Of a stretch of 64,000 bases of DNA, positions 1 through 7,849 are shown piece by piece (position 1 is the first letter of the stretch; each line of letters starts with the position of its first letter). The DNA is taken from contig NZ_CP010897.2 in assembly GCF_000934605.2 (NCBI RefSeq), positions 1,054,001 through 1,118,000 of the forward strand, written 5' to 3'. This DNA comes from Pandoraea vervacti (lineage in GTDB: Bacteria > Pseudomonadota > Gammaproteobacteria > Burkholderiales > Burkholderiaceae). A model generated the notes under the pieces. It was given only the letters and a program-made list of their open reading frames with translations, had not been told where the DNA came from and did no database searches. The position numbers and the translations under genes were made by a program.

Positions 1-182
1 AGTTTCTCGGGGCGCGTCAGTCAGGCGCGGCGATGCTGCGCTTCGTCGATCTGAATGAAGACGCCTGGATGATTCCGGGCGCGCAAGCGGCCGCCGAGGC
101 ACTGCTGAAGTCGCATCCGGGCGCGGTGGCCGCACATCTTGAGCGTTGGCTTGGCGCGCGCGAAGACTATCTGAAGGCCTGA
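1..182 (+). CDS. recG: ATP-dependent DNA helicase RecG, C-terminal end (partial)
   Basis: Only the last 59 residues are in the window; the frame is open from the left edge and stops with TGA at 180-182. The tail starts FLGARQSG and ends with a helix-rich GAREDYLKA, which I recognise as the end of RecG, the helicase that remodels stalled forks and Holliday junctions. LFGTRQSG-type segments are typical of RecG C-termini. It is co-directional with oxyR 176 bases downstream, an arrangement common in Burkholderiaceae. The identification rests on a short tail plus gene order. Confidence 0.75.
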   Translation, partial: FLGARQSGAAMLRFVDLNEDAWMIPGAQAAAEALLKSHPGAVAAHLERWLGAREDYLKA

Positions 183-289
183 GGGTCAGCGCGCCCGCGC
201 GTCACCCTTTGCATGATCTTCGCCGCGCGGGTGCGGCGGGGCGGGAAGATGACGGCAAGGACGTCGTCCGAAAACGGGCATTTGCCGTC

Positions 290-358
290 CGGTTGTGCTA
301 TAAAAAACAAAATCTATCGATTGCAGTCATTCGATTAATTTACACAGGTTAGGACGAC
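290..358 (+). promoter_or_regulatory. AT-rich oxyR promoter and leader
   Basis: This stretch is strongly AT-rich against its surroundings and lies directly before oxyR. It contains a CTATAAAA-type element, a CTATCGATT segment and a CGATTAATT that also occurs before the catalase gene. OxyR commonly controls its own gene and katA, so shared OxyR contacts are plausible. A weak ribosome binding site (AGGTTAGGA) precedes the ATG. No exact OxyR consensus can be called by eye. Confidence 0.4.
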
Positions 359-1303
359 ATGACCCTCACGGAACTCAAGTACATCGTGGCGGTGGCGCGA
401 GAACGCCATTTCGGTCGCGCGGCGGAAGCCTGTTTCGTCAGCCAGCCGACGCTCTCGGTGGCCATCAAGAAGCTCGAAGACGAGTTGAACGTACAAATTT
501 TCGAGCGCGGTGCTGCCGAAGTGAGCGTGACGCCCCTCGGCGAGCAGATCGTCGCTCAGGCGCAGCGCGTGCTCGAACAGACCATCGCCATCAAGGAAAT
601 TGCCAAGCAGGGGCGCGATCCGCTCGCAGGTCCGCTGCGTCTGGGCGTGATCTATACCATCGGACCGTATTTGCTCCCGGCGCTTGTCAAGCAAATGATC
701 GAGACCACGCCGCAGATGCCGCTGATGCTGCAAGAGAACTACACGCTCAAGCTCATCGAGTTGCTCAAGCAAGGCGAAATCGATGCGGCCATCATGGCGC
801 TGCCGTTCCCGGAGAGCGGGCTGATGGTGCGCCCGCTTTACGACGAGCCGTTCGTCGTGGCGCTGCCGCGCTCGCACCCATGGGCCGGCCGCGAGCATAT
901 CGACGCAGGCGATCTGAAGCAGGAGACGATGCTGCTGCTCGGCAGCGGCCATTGCTTCCGCGACCATGTGCTCGGTGTCTGCCCGGAGTTGATGCGTTTC
1001 TCGCAGAATGCCGACGGTATCCAGAAAACGTTCGAAGGCTCGTCGCTGGAGACGATTCGTCATATGGTCGCCAGCGGCGTCGGCATCACCGTGTTGCCGA
1101 AGACGTCCGTACCCGAGACGCAGGCCCCGGACAGCTTGCTGAGTTACGTGCCGTTCTCGGCGCCGGTGCCGGACCGTCGTGTCGTGCTCGCGTGGCGCAA
1201 GAGCTTCACCCGTCTGCCGGCCATCGAGGCGGTGGCACAGGCGATCGCCAGATGCGACTTGCCGGGCGTTATTCCTCTCGATCTGCCGGCGACATCCAAC
1301 TGA
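359..1303 (+). CDS. oxyR: Hydrogen peroxide-sensing LysR-type regulator OxyR
   Basis: The protein has 314 residues, the usual OxyR length. An N-terminal winged helix-turn-helix (about residues 1-60, FVSQPTLSVAIKKLE) is followed by a LysR substrate-binding domain. The two redox cysteines fall at residues 199 and 208 (GSGHC...GVC), the same numbers as in E. coli OxyR, so the peroxide disulfide switch is intact. In the family, oxidised OxyR activates catalase, peroxidase and dps genes. Here a catalase follows immediately and a Dps gene lies 3 kb downstream, consistent with a local regulon. The ATG at 359 aligns with the usual MTLTELKY start. Confidence 0.96.
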   Translation: MTLTELKYIVAVARERHFGRAAEACFVSQPTLSVAIKKLEDELNVQIFERGAAEVSVTPLGEQIVAQAQRVLEQTIAIKEIAKQGRDPLAGPLRLGVIYTIGPYLLPALVKQMIETTPQMPLMLQENYTLKLIELLKQGEIDAAIMALPFPESGLMVRPLYDEPFVVALPRSHPWAGREHIDAGDLKQETMLLLGSGHCFRDHVLGVCPELMRFSQNADGIQKTFEGSSLETIRHMVASGVGITVLPKTSVPETQAPDSLLSYVPFSAPVPDRRVVLAWRKSFTRLPAIEAVAQAIARCDLPGVIPLDLPATSN

Positions 1304-1312
1304 TCGGCTAAC

Positions 1313-1336
1313 AGGTCGGTCCGTCGCGACCGACCT
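1313..1336 (+). terminator. Stem-loop after oxyR
   Basis: Two perfectly complementary 8-base arms (AGGTCGGT at 1313-1320 and ACCGACCT at 1329-1336) enclose an 8-base loop, starting 10 bases after the oxyR stop. No clear T-run follows, so it is either a weak terminator or a 3'-end stabilising hairpin. Confidence 0.45.
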
Positions 1337-1504
1337 GGGGCTTTCGCCATATTCGGCATCGCTTGCCCCATCGGCCCCCTCGGCCTCGCGCGATATCCCG
1401 ATGCATGATCTCCCCTGATCACGCGATAACCGGGTCATCCGCTTCAGTCCCTACACCAACGCATACGCCGCTGCCTCGTGCCGCGGCGTATTGCTTTTGC
1501 CTAT

Positions 1505-1560
1505 GGCATATATAAAAACGATTAATTCGACCGTTTCAATTAAAATAATTAATCTAGTGT
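1505..1560 (+). promoter_or_regulatory. Catalase upstream region with 8-bp inverted repeat
   Basis: An AT-rich island in otherwise GC-rich DNA holds a perfect inverted repeat, GATTAATT at 1520-1527 and AATTAATC at 1547-1554, spaced by 19 bases, next to TATATAAA. The same GATTAATT occurs just upstream of oxyR. Position and sharing suggest a regulator contact, most likely OxyR, which binds extended AT-rich tetrad sites. The rest of 1337-1649 holds nothing else I can recognise. Confidence 0.45.
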
Positions 1561-1649
1561 CACGCGTTCGACGGCGATGTCGCCGAGCGGTCCGCGTCAT
1601 CGGACACCGATGAACGCCCCCGTAGAACGACCCATTCGAAGGTGCCGCG

Positions 1650-1733
1650 ATGACCCATCTCAAAGCCTATTTGCACGACATCGAGACCACGCTGGAACAA
1701 GTCCTTGCCGACTTCGCGCTGATGGGCGCTTAA
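1650..1733 (+). CDS. Candidate 27-residue leader ORF before the catalase
   Basis: A short ORF (MTHLKAYLHDIETTLEQVL...) starts with ATG after a GAAGGTG ribosome-binding-like sequence and ends with TAA. The peptide is predicted amphipathic helical and has no family I know. It lies between the AT-rich promoter region and the catalase start 90 bases downstream, so it would be on the catalase transcript. It could be a leader peptide or chance. Confidence 0.3.
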   Translation: MTHLKAYLHDIETTLEQVLADFALMGA

Positions 1734-1823
1734 GCCCGGAAGCCTGGAAGCCGGGAAGGTTTCGGGGAACGATTGCCTGCCCGGAAAGCAGCCATCAGAA
1801 ATCAGGAAACAGGAGAGCGTCAC

Positions 1824-3272
1824 ATGTCCGATACGAAGAAACTCACGACTGCCGCCGGTGCGCCGGTCGCCGACAACCAGAACACGCAGACGGCTGGCCC
1901 GCGCGGCCCGGCACTCTTGCAGGACGTCTGGCTGATCGAAAAGCTGGCTCACTTCGACCGTGAAGTGATTCCCGAGCGTCGCGTTCACGCGAAGGGCTCC
2001 GGCGCGTTCGGCAAGCTGACCATCACGAACGACATTACGAAGTACACGCGCGCTCGTGTGTTCGAATCCGTCGGCAAGGAAACGCCCGTGTTCCTGCGAT
2101 TCTCGACCGTGGCGGGCGAGCGCGGCGCGGCCGACGCCGAACGCGATGTGCGCGGCTTTGCCCTGAAGTTCTACACGGACGAAGGCAACTGGGATCTGGT
2201 GGGCAACAATACGCCGGTGTTCTTCATTCGCGACGCCCTCAAATTCCCGGACTTCATCCATACGCAAAAGCGCGATCCGAAGACCAACATGCGAAACCCG
2301 ACGGCGGCGTGGGACTTCTGGTCGCGTTCGCCGGAATCGCTGCATCAGGTGACCATCCTCATGAGCGATCGCGGCATTCCGAAGAACTACCGCCAGCAGC
2401 ACGGCTTCGGCTCGCACACTTTCAGCTTCATCAACGCGGCCAACGAGCGCTTCTGGGTCAAGTTCCACTTCAAGTCGATGCAGGGTGTCGAGAACATCAC
2501 GAATGCCGAGGCGGCGCAACTCGTGGGTGACGATCGCGAGAGCCATCAGCGCGATCTGTTCGAGGCTATCGAGGCCGGTAACTTTCCGCGCTGGCGCATG
2601 CAGGTGCAGGTGATGCCGGAGGCAGATGCCGCGACCTATCGCTTCAATCCTTTCGACATTACGAAGGTATGGCCGCACGGCGATTACCCGCTGATCGACG
2701 TGGGCGTGCTGGAACTCAACCGGAATCCGGAGAACTATTTCGCCGAGGTGGAGCAGGCGGCGTTCAATCCGGGCAATGTGGTGCCGGGTATCGGCTTTTC
2801 ACCCGACCGGCTGTTGCAGGGGCGTCTGTTCTCCTACGGCGACACGCAGCGCTATCGCCTCGGGGTGAATCACAACGCGATTCCGGTCAATGCGCCGAAG
2901 TGCCCGTTCCATCACAGCTTCCATCGCGACGGCGCGATGCGCGTGGACGGCAACCTTGGCGGCGCGCCGAACTACGAGCCGAACCGGTACGGTGCGTTCG
3001 CAGAGCAGCCGGCGTATCGCGATCCGCAGCAGGCGGTGGGAGCGGTCGCCGATCGTTTCGATCATCGTGACGATGACGACTATTATTCACAGCCGCGCGC
3101 GCTGTTCCAACTGTTCGACGATGGTCAGAAAGCGCGTCTGTTCGGCAACATCGCGGCGTCGATGCAAGGCGTGCCGGACGATGTCGCCGAGCGCCAGATC
3201 GGACACTTCGCGAAGATCGATCCGGCGTACGCGCAGGGCGTGATCGCGGCCCGCAAGGCGCTGGCGAAGTAG
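1824..3272 (+). CDS. katA: Monofunctional haem catalase
   Basis: This 482-residue small-subunit catalase disproportionates hydrogen peroxide in the cytoplasm. The distal haem residues are visible as H55 (RVHAKGSGAFG) and N128 (LVGNNTPVFF), and the proximal haem ligand is Y338 in RLFSYGDTQRY. Length and the C-terminal part match clade 3 catalases. An in-frame upstream start exists at 1773, but the ATG at 1824 follows a good AGGAG site and gives the usual MSDTKKLT start. It follows oxyR, which should activate it under peroxide stress. It is convergent with the ThiE-like gene. katA is a family-level symbol; katB would be equally defensible. Confidence 0.93.
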   Translation: MSDTKKLTTAAGAPVADNQNTQTAGPRGPALLQDVWLIEKLAHFDREVIPERRVHAKGSGAFGKLTITNDITKYTRARVFESVGKETPVFLRFSTVAGERGAADAERDVRGFALKFYTDEGNWDLVGNNTPVFFIRDALKFPDFIHTQKRDPKTNMRNPTAAWDFWSRSPESLHQVTILMSDRGIPKNYRQQHGFGSHTFSFINAANERFWVKFHFKSMQGVENITNAEAAQLVGDDRESHQRDLFEAIEAGNFPRWRMQVQVMPEADAATYRFNPFDITKVWPHGDYPLIDVGVLELNRNPENYFAEVEQAAFNPGNVVPGIGFSPDRLLQGRLFSYGDTQRYRLGVNHNAIPVNAPKCPFHHSFHRDGAMRVDGNLGGAPNYEPNRYGAFAEQPAYRDPQQAVGAVADRFDHRDDDDYYSQPRALFQLFDDGQKARLFGNIAASMQGVPDDVAERQIGHFAKIDPAYAQGVIAARKALAK

Positions 3273-3322
3273 GGTCCGAGGCCCTTTGTCGGACGTCGGC
3301 AAAGCGTACATCACCCGCAATA

Positions 3323-4000
3323 TCAGGCGGCCGGCCAGAACGCGCGGATCGCTGCGACGCCGTAAGCGCCCGCGTTGCGAGCGCTGGCGAGTGTCTCGGC
3401 GCGCATGCCGCCGAGTGCGAACACCGGCAGCGGCGTCGTTGCGGCGAGGGCGGTGAACGCAGGCCAGCCGAGCGGTGTCGCATCCGGATGCGTGGCCGTC
3501 GCGAGAACAGGCGACAGCGTGACGAAGTCGAGGCCGAGCCGCGTGGCTTGCGCAAGCTGTGTCGCGTCGTGACAGGCGGCGCTCACGCGTTTCCAGCCTG
3601 ACGGGCGCGTCTCGCATGCCATGAGGCGAGCGCTGGTGAGATGCCAGCCGTCGGCCTGCGGCACCGTGCCGTCGGTGGCGCCCAGCCAGCGATCCGCCAC
3701 GTCATGCGGCGGGTTGAGGATGAGTTGCGCATCGGCGGCGTGTGTCAGCGCCAGAGCGCTCTCGGCCAACGCGCGATAACCGTCCGCATCGAGCGAGCGA
3801 TTACGAAGTTGTACGAGACGTATGCCGCGCGCGAGCGCCTGCGCGAGTTGCGAGGCAAAAGCCGCAATCTGCGCACGCGAAGCGATATCCGGTGTGACCA
3901 GAAGCTGGCGCGGCAGCGCAGGCAAGTCGGGCTGGCCGTGCGGCGTGGTGTCATGAGTGATGGCGCTCTCGCGCGACGTTCCGGCAGGACGTATGGGCAT
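3323..4000 (-). CDS. Free-standing ThiE/TenI-like thiamine phosphate synthase domain
   Basis: The product is a TIM-barrel protein of the thiamine monophosphate synthase/TenI family: LLVTPD start strand, LVQLRNRSLD, GWHLTSARLM, then DFVTLSPVLATATHPD and PVFALGGM near the C-terminus. This set resembles the ThiE-like half of Nudix-ThiE (MutT-ThiE) fusions more than canonical ThiE. No Nudix domain is present here. The frame stays open upstream to a GTG at 4216, but that extension is low-complexity (CIDCIECID, encoded by 9-base repeats), so I prefer the ATG at 4000 although it lacks a good ribosome binding site. Function could be thiamine biosynthesis or a regulatory TenI-like role. Confidence 0.7.
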   Translation of the reverse strand: MPIRPAGTSRESAITHDTTPHGQPDLPALPRQLLVTPDIASRAQIAAFASQLAQALARGIRLVQLRNRSLDADGYRALAESALALTHAADAQLILNPPHDVADRWLGATDGTVPQADGWHLTSARLMACETRPSGWKRVSAACHDATQLAQATRLGLDFVTLSPVLATATHPDATPLGWPAFTALAATTPLPVFALGGMRAETLASARNAGAYGVAAIRAFWPAA

Positions 4001-4022
4001 CGACGGATAGTGGGCGGCGCGA

Positions 4023-4056
4023 TCGATGCACTCGATGCAATCGATGCAATCGACGC
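4023..4056. repeat. 9-bp tandem repeat (TCGATGCAA type)
   Basis: Units at 4023, 4032 and 4041 read TCGATGCAC, TCGATGCAA, TCGATGCAA, followed by a degenerate TCGACGCG unit. It lies just upstream of the likely start of the ThiE-like gene and would encode a CID-type repeat if translation began further upstream. Confidence 0.75.
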
Positions 4057-4292
4057 GCCCGGACGCGTTGGCGGAATCATTCGGAATGTGCGAAGTGTAA
4101 CCGGAATGGCGCAACGAACGTCTTGCGGAAAGTACGGAGGGCGGTGTGGGGGAGGGCGTCGTCGCACGGTGTCGTGGCGAAAGCGAGCCACGCAGAGCGC
4201 AAAGTTCGCCGCTCACCGCTTCCGGTCGATCGGCATTTTTTTAGTGTGCCTCGGCGCGGCGTCGCCAGGCAGCAACGCAATTGGAGTCAATC

Positions 4293-4826
4293 ATGGCAAA
4301 GCAACGTCAGGCAACAGGTCAGACAAGCAACGTCGTCACCCCCACGGCGGCCACCGTGGCGCGCGTGAACATCGGCATCAGCGACAAGGATCGCAAGCGT
4401 ATCGTGCAAGGGTTGAGTCACCTTCTGGCCGACACGTACACGTTGTATCTGAAGACGCACAACTTTCACTGGAACGTCACCGGCCCGATGTTCAACACGC
4501 TGCATCTGATGTTCGAAGGTCAGTACAACGAACTCGCGACGGCCGTGGATCAGATCGCCGAGCGCATTCGGGCGCTGGGCTACCCGGCACCGGGCACCTA
4601 CAAGGAATTTGCCAAGCTATCGTCGATTCCCGAAGCCGAGGGCGTGCCTGTGGCCGAGGAAATGATTCGTCAACTCGTCGAAGGTCAGGAGGCGGTCACG
4701 CGCACGGCGCGCGGCATCTTCCCGATCGTCGATGCCGCCTCGGACGAGCCGACCGCCGACCTGCTGACGCAGCGCATGCAACTGCACGAGAAAAACGCAT
4801 GGATGCTGCGTAGCTTGCTCGCGTGA
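4293..4826 (+). CDS. dps: Dps ferritin-like DNA-protecting protein
   Basis: The 177-residue four-helix protein carries the Dps signature LKTHNFHWNVTGPMF, whose histidines form part of the intersubunit ferroxidase centre with acidic residues in DQIAERIRALG. Dps forms a dodecamer that oxidises iron with hydrogen peroxide and shields DNA. The lysine-containing N-terminal tail fits DNA binding. The ATG at 4293 is preceded by GGAG six bases upstream; a TTG at 4281 is less likely. In many proteobacteria OxyR activates dps, and oxyR and a catalase are within 4 kb. Confidence 0.95.
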   Translation: MAKQRQATGQTSNVVTPTAATVARVNIGISDKDRKRIVQGLSHLLADTYTLYLKTHNFHWNVTGPMFNTLHLMFEGQYNELATAVDQIAERIRALGYPAPGTYKEFAKLSSIPEAEGVPVAEEMIRQLVEGQEAVTRTARGIFPIVDAASDEPTADLLTQRMQLHEKNAWMLRSLLA

Positions 4827-4926
4827 CGTGTCGGCTGTGGCGCTGTCTGCGGCGGACGTCGTCCGTTCCGGCAGGTAGACATGCGCCGCGTCCACTCAGG
4901 GGGCACCCGTAGGTGCCGGGCTCACG

Positions 4927-4956
4927 CGCCCGCGCCACACCGGCGCGGGCGTTTTT
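4927..4956 (+). terminator. Rho-independent terminator after dps
   Basis: Perfect 10-bp arms (CGCCCGCGCC at 4927-4936, GGCGCGGGCG at 4942-4951) with a 5-base loop are followed by TTTTT at 4952-4956. It lies 100 bases after the dps stop codon, in dps orientation. Confidence 0.92.
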
Positions 4957-5069
4957 CACTGGCGTCGCGCCGTCGGGCGATTCCCATGGCGTGCGGTCTC
5001 TTCGCTATCGGACGAGAAGGGCAATAGAGAAAGGGTGCACTCTGCGGTGCACTCCAGTACACTCGCCGG

Positions 5070-5858
5070 ATGCCCTTCGACTGGCTCGCCCGAAATCTCC
5101 TCGTCAGCCTGTTCCTGCCGCCCGCCAATGTGCTGGTGCTCGCAGGGCTGGCGTTCGTCCTGTGGCGGCGCTGTCCTCGTATCGGGCGGGTGCTGGCGGT
5201 TGTGGCTGTGCTTGCGCTTTGGGGGCAGGCGATGCCGTGGGTCGGCCAGTGGCTTTCCCGTCCGCTTGAAGTCGGTAAGGCGGTCGATCCGAAGACGTTC
5301 GACACCTCATTGGCGGTGCCCGGCAGCGCCGCAACGCGGGCGCAGGCCGTTGTGATTCTGGGGGGCGGCATGAGCTTTGGCTCGCCGGAGTTCGGACGCG
5401 AGAATGCTGTGGATCTGAGCGAGGCGACGCTCGCTCGGGTGCGCTACGGTGCGTTTCTTGCGCGTCGTGCCCAATTGCCCGTGCTGGTCTCCGGCGGCAG
5501 TCCCACTGGGCGCGCGGCCGAGGCGCCCATCATGGCGCAGGTCGCGACCGACGAGTTCGGCGTGCCGGTGCGCTGGGTCGAAGGACAATCGTTGAACACG
5601 GCGCAAAACGCCATTTTCAGTGCGCGCATGCTGAGCAACGTCGGCGTGTCGCGCATCTATCTGGTCACGAGCGCCTGGCATATGCGCCGCGCTCGTGAGC
5701 AGTTCGAGCGGGCCGGTCTGACGGTGGTACCCGCACCGTGTTGCCATGCCATGACGCTCGAACCGGACACCGTTCCCGGCTGGTGGCCAACCCTCGAAGG
5801 CATGCGCATGACACGTGCGGCGTTGCGCGAGTGGATGGCGCTCGGCGTGGGGCACTGA
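5070..5858 (+). CDS. DUF218 (YdcF/ElyC-like) inner-membrane protein
   Basis: The 262-residue protein starts with two hydrophobic segments (about residues 10-30 and 38-55). A DUF218 domain follows, with VVILGGGM, LARVRYGAFLAR, LPVLVSGG, SLNTAQNAIFSARML and the closing YLVTSAWHMRRA. The family includes ElyC and SanA, linked to envelope integrity and lipid-carrier metabolism in E. coli; the enzymatic activity of most members is unknown. The domain would sit on the periplasmic side. The gene stands alone between the dps terminator and the haem-binding-type gene. Confidence 0.85.
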   Translation: MPFDWLARNLLVSLFLPPANVLVLAGLAFVLWRRCPRIGRVLAVVAVLALWGQAMPWVGQWLSRPLEVGKAVDPKTFDTSLAVPGSAATRAQAVVILGGGMSFGSPEFGRENAVDLSEATLARVRYGAFLARRAQLPVLVSGGSPTGRAAEAPIMAQVATDEFGVPVRWVEGQSLNTAQNAIFSARMLSNVGVSRIYLVTSAWHMRRAREQFERAGLTVVPAPCCHAMTLEPDTVPGWWPTLEGMRMTRAALREWMALGVGH

Positions 5859-5992
5859 GCGGATGGCCGTTCGCCGGGCGCCACGAATTTCGTGCATCGC
5901 GGGCGGAACACAGCAGGATTTTCCGGAGTCATTGCCCACGTCAGTGCGTGGGTGCAGGCTCCCTGAATGGCTAACCCTAACGAGAGAGACGT

Positions 5993-6400
5993 ATGAAGAC
6001 AAAAGCTGTCCTGAGCGTTGAAGACGTGCAGAAGATCAACGCGGCCGCCGTCGCAGAAGCGAGCGCAAACGGCTGGAATGTGTGCATCACCATTGTTGAC
6101 GACGGCGGCCACGCCCTGTCGCTGTATCGCATGGATGGTGCGGCCCCCAGCACGGCCATGATGTCGCTCGGCAAGGCGCAGACGTCGGCTGTCGGCCGTC
6201 GTGAGAGCGGCGCCTTCGAAGAGATGATCAATGGTGGGCGCTTCGCATTCCTGAGCGCACCGAACACTGCCATGCTCGAAGGCGGCGTGCCCATCATCGT
6301 CGACGGTAACGTGATCGGCGCAGTAGGCGTGTCGGGGGTGAAGTCGGCGCAGGATGCGCAGATCGCCCGCGCTGGCATCGCCGCCGTTACTGGCGCATAA
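5993..6400 (+). CDS. GlcG/HbpS-family protein (DUF336)
   Basis: This 135-residue protein shows the GlcG/HbpS fold signature: ITIVDDGGHALSLYRMDGA near residues 32-50, S-x-x-KAQTSA in the middle and GGVPIIVDGNVIGAVGVSG towards the end. Members include haem-binding HbpS and proteins encoded near glycolate or diol metabolism genes; many have no known role. No signal peptide is visible, so it is cytoplasmic here. A GAGAGA ribosome binding site precedes the ATG. hmuP nearby makes a haem link tempting but unproven. Confidence 0.85.
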   Translation: MKTKAVLSVEDVQKINAAAVAEASANGWNVCITIVDDGGHALSLYRMDGAAPSTAMMSLGKAQTSAVGRRESGAFEEMINGGRFAFLSAPNTAMLEGGVPIIVDGNVIGAVGVSGVKSAQDAQIARAGIAAVTGA

Positions 6401-6497
6401 CCTGTCAGTAATCGCCAGTGATGTGCCCATAACCCCGCCCACGCGGGGCTCGTGTATTGCCGGGTCGTCGTGGCCCGGCGGGCGTCGGGAACGAAAA

Positions 6498-6531
6498 AGC
6501 ATCGTCAATGAACATTGGCGATGCTTTTTTT
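6498..6531 (+). terminator. Rho-independent terminator after the GlcG-like gene
   Basis: Arms AGCATCGTCAAT (6498-6509) and ATTGGCGATGCT (6514-6525) pair over 12 bases with one G-T pair and a 4-base loop, followed by a T-run to 6531. An A-run precedes the left arm, so it may also work on the minus strand. Confidence 0.9.
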
Positions 6532-6558
6532 GTCTGTGCGCAAAGCGTGCACCCAAAG

Positions 6559-6869
6559 AAAAACCCGTCCTCTCGAACGGGTTAAGGGCTTGTCAGGCCG
6601 GTTGGCACAACCTGAGGCTTGGCAGGTCGCGCCACGAGGAGAACATCAATGAAACCGGCGTGGACGGACAAAAAAGCGGTTTGGCTGGCGCGCAACGCAG
6701 GTAGAGAGGGGCTTGCCGTAACTACATGGGATCGCGTTGCGTTCGCTGGCTACTGCCAAACACCTCTTAGGCGAGGTGGTCCCCACAAAACTCGGTGAAG
6801 GCGGCGGCAAGGTCGTGGTCTCGCCGCCGCCAAAATACGTTATGTCCGTTTGTACCGCTGTTTTCCGTC
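6559..6869 (-). other. Structured 3' region downstream of hmuP with minus-strand terminator; candidate small RNA
   Basis: Read on the minus strand after hmuP, this 311-base stretch has a GC-rich stem (GGCGGCGGC/GCCGCCGCC near 6802-6836), a CACCTC/GAGGTG hairpin (near 6761-6778), a GGTTG/CAACC hairpin (near 6600-6612), and ends in a good intrinsic terminator: AACCCGT/ACGGGTT arms at 6583-6562 followed by five T's. It could be a long 3' UTR of hmuP or a separate RNA. On the plus strand a 49-residue ORF (6649-6798) has an AGGAGA site, but its codon use is unlike the neighbours. I do not recognise a named RNA family. Confidence 0.4.
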
Positions 6870-7121
6870 TTACTTCGTCAGGATCAGTTTGCCGTAGCGC
6901 GTAGCGCGCAGTTGGTAAGTCTGTCCGTTGTGCAGGATGTTCACGCACTGCGTGCCCTGCAACAGGTGATCGCTCGTCAGCACACGGCCATTAGGCGGGC
7001 TGACCGGCTTGCCGGCCGCCGGGCTGGCCACCGGCGTACGCGACACCGAAAGCGTGCGGCGCGGTGCCGTGGCGGGCGTGGTCTCGTGGGCAGTGGTGTG
7101 GCTTGCGGTCATCTCGCTCAT
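6870..7121 (-). CDS. hmuP: Hemin uptake protein HemP/HmuP
   Basis: The 83-residue protein ends with the HemP/HmuP signature: LLQGTQCVNILHNGQTYQL, then RATRYGKLILTK. The first 45 residues are Ala/Pro/Thr-rich and probably disordered. In Burkholderia and Bradyrhizobium HmuP is a positive regulator of haem-uptake genes acting together with Fur or Irr. A Fur-box-like sequence lies about 30 bases upstream. No haem receptor or haem ABC genes are beside it here, so its targets must be elsewhere, although tonB-exbBD lies 2.5 kb away. Confidence 0.93.
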   Translation of the reverse strand: MSEMTASHTTAHETTPATAPRRTLSVSRTPVASPAAGKPVSPPNGRVLTSDHLLQGTQCVNILHNGQTYQLRATRYGKLILTK

Positions 7122-7149
7122 CCGTGTGGCTGACTGTGAGAAGAATCTT

Positions 7150-7170
7150 AAATGAGAATCATTCCCATTT
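7150..7170 (-). promoter_or_regulatory. Fur-box-like operator before hmuP
   Basis: AATGAGAATCATTCCCATTT is a good match to the 19-bp Fur consensus (GATAATGATAATCATTATC), with the central GAGAATCATT nearly perfect. It sits in an AT-rich stretch 30-50 bases upstream of the hmuP start, where iron-loaded Fur would repress. Confidence 0.8.
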
Positions 7171-7226
7171 GTATTTGAATTTGACTATCGGATGTTGGGT
7201 TTGGTAGTTCCTGGCTAATTTGGATT

Positions 7227-7288
7227 GGCCGGACGGTGTCTTCCTCGTCCGGCCGTCGTCTGACCCAACGGGCGCAAACGTAGCGCCC
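7227..7288 (-). terminator. Stem-loops between the DUF1857 gene and hmuP
   Basis: GGCCGGAC (7227-7234) pairs with GTCCGGCC (7247-7254), and GGGCGC (7270-7275) pairs with GCGCCC (7283-7288). An outer GTTGGGT/ACCCAAC pair (about 7194-7200 and 7262-7268) could enclose the first stem. They lie just after the DUF1857 stop on the minus strand. No T-run follows, so termination would be weak or factor-dependent. Confidence 0.5.
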
Positions 7289-7296
7289 GCGGGGGA

Positions 7297-7767
7297 TCAG
7301 CCGAGTTCGCCCTGCTCGGCGAGTTCGCGAATGCGGCGGACCGTGTCGATGTCGGCTTCGCGGTAGGCCGATTTCACAAACTCGCTGTAACGCGTGTCGG
7401 CAGTCGCCGCATCCTCCGGCAGCGTTGTGCTGTACGTGAATCGCACGAAATAGTGCGTCGGATTCGGTTCTTCGATACGCATCGTCAGGGTGCCGCCCGC
7501 GTGTGCATCGGTTGCCGCCGTCTCATAGCGTACGGCCTCCTGCGCTTCGAAGACGACGCGGTCGAGCACCACGGTCTGGCCGAAGCGAAGCTCGCGATCG
7601 AGCGTGGTCTCGGTGCGCTCGTGCATGATGCATTCATCGAGTCCCAGCACGAACGCCTGCGGCTGTTCGGCGCGCAGCACGAGGCCACGCCACAGTTGGT
7701 CGCGCGTGAGTGCGAGGGTTAACGGGTTCAGGAGGTCGTTGACCTCGATCAGGTGTTCGTACTGCAA
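7297..7767 (-). CDS. DUF1857 (AtaL-like, SRPBCC fold) protein
   Basis: The 156-residue protein matches the DUF1857 family: N-terminal EHLIEVND, LTRDQLWRGLVLRAEQP, then a run of beta strands ending in LRFTYST-like VRFTYSTTLP and a C-terminal helix (DTVRRIRELAEQGELG). Members have the START/Bet v 1-like cavity fold (AtaL-like) and may bind a hydrophobic ligand; no substrate is known. It is cytoplasmic and apparently monocistronic. Confidence 0.82.
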   Translation of the reverse strand: MQYEHLIEVNDLLNPLTLALTRDQLWRGLVLRAEQPQAFVLGLDECIMHERTETTLDRELRFGQTVVLDRVVFEAQEAVRYETAATDAHAGGTLTMRIEEPNPTHYFVRFTYSTTLPEDAATADTRYSEFVKSAYREADIDTVRRIRELAEQGELG

Positions 7768-7849
7768 GACTATTTCCCCTTAAATGCTGTAAATCGCTTC
7801 GGGTCGAAGCGGCCGGCGCGCGCGTGGCGCACCGGCTCGGCACCCGGCG

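Noticed and set aside
6649..6798. 49-codon plus-strand ORF with AGGAGA site
   Set aside because: It lies after a terminator with no visible promoter, its codon use differs from the neighbours, and the region is better explained as structured minus-strand RNA. Kept only as a mention in that entry.
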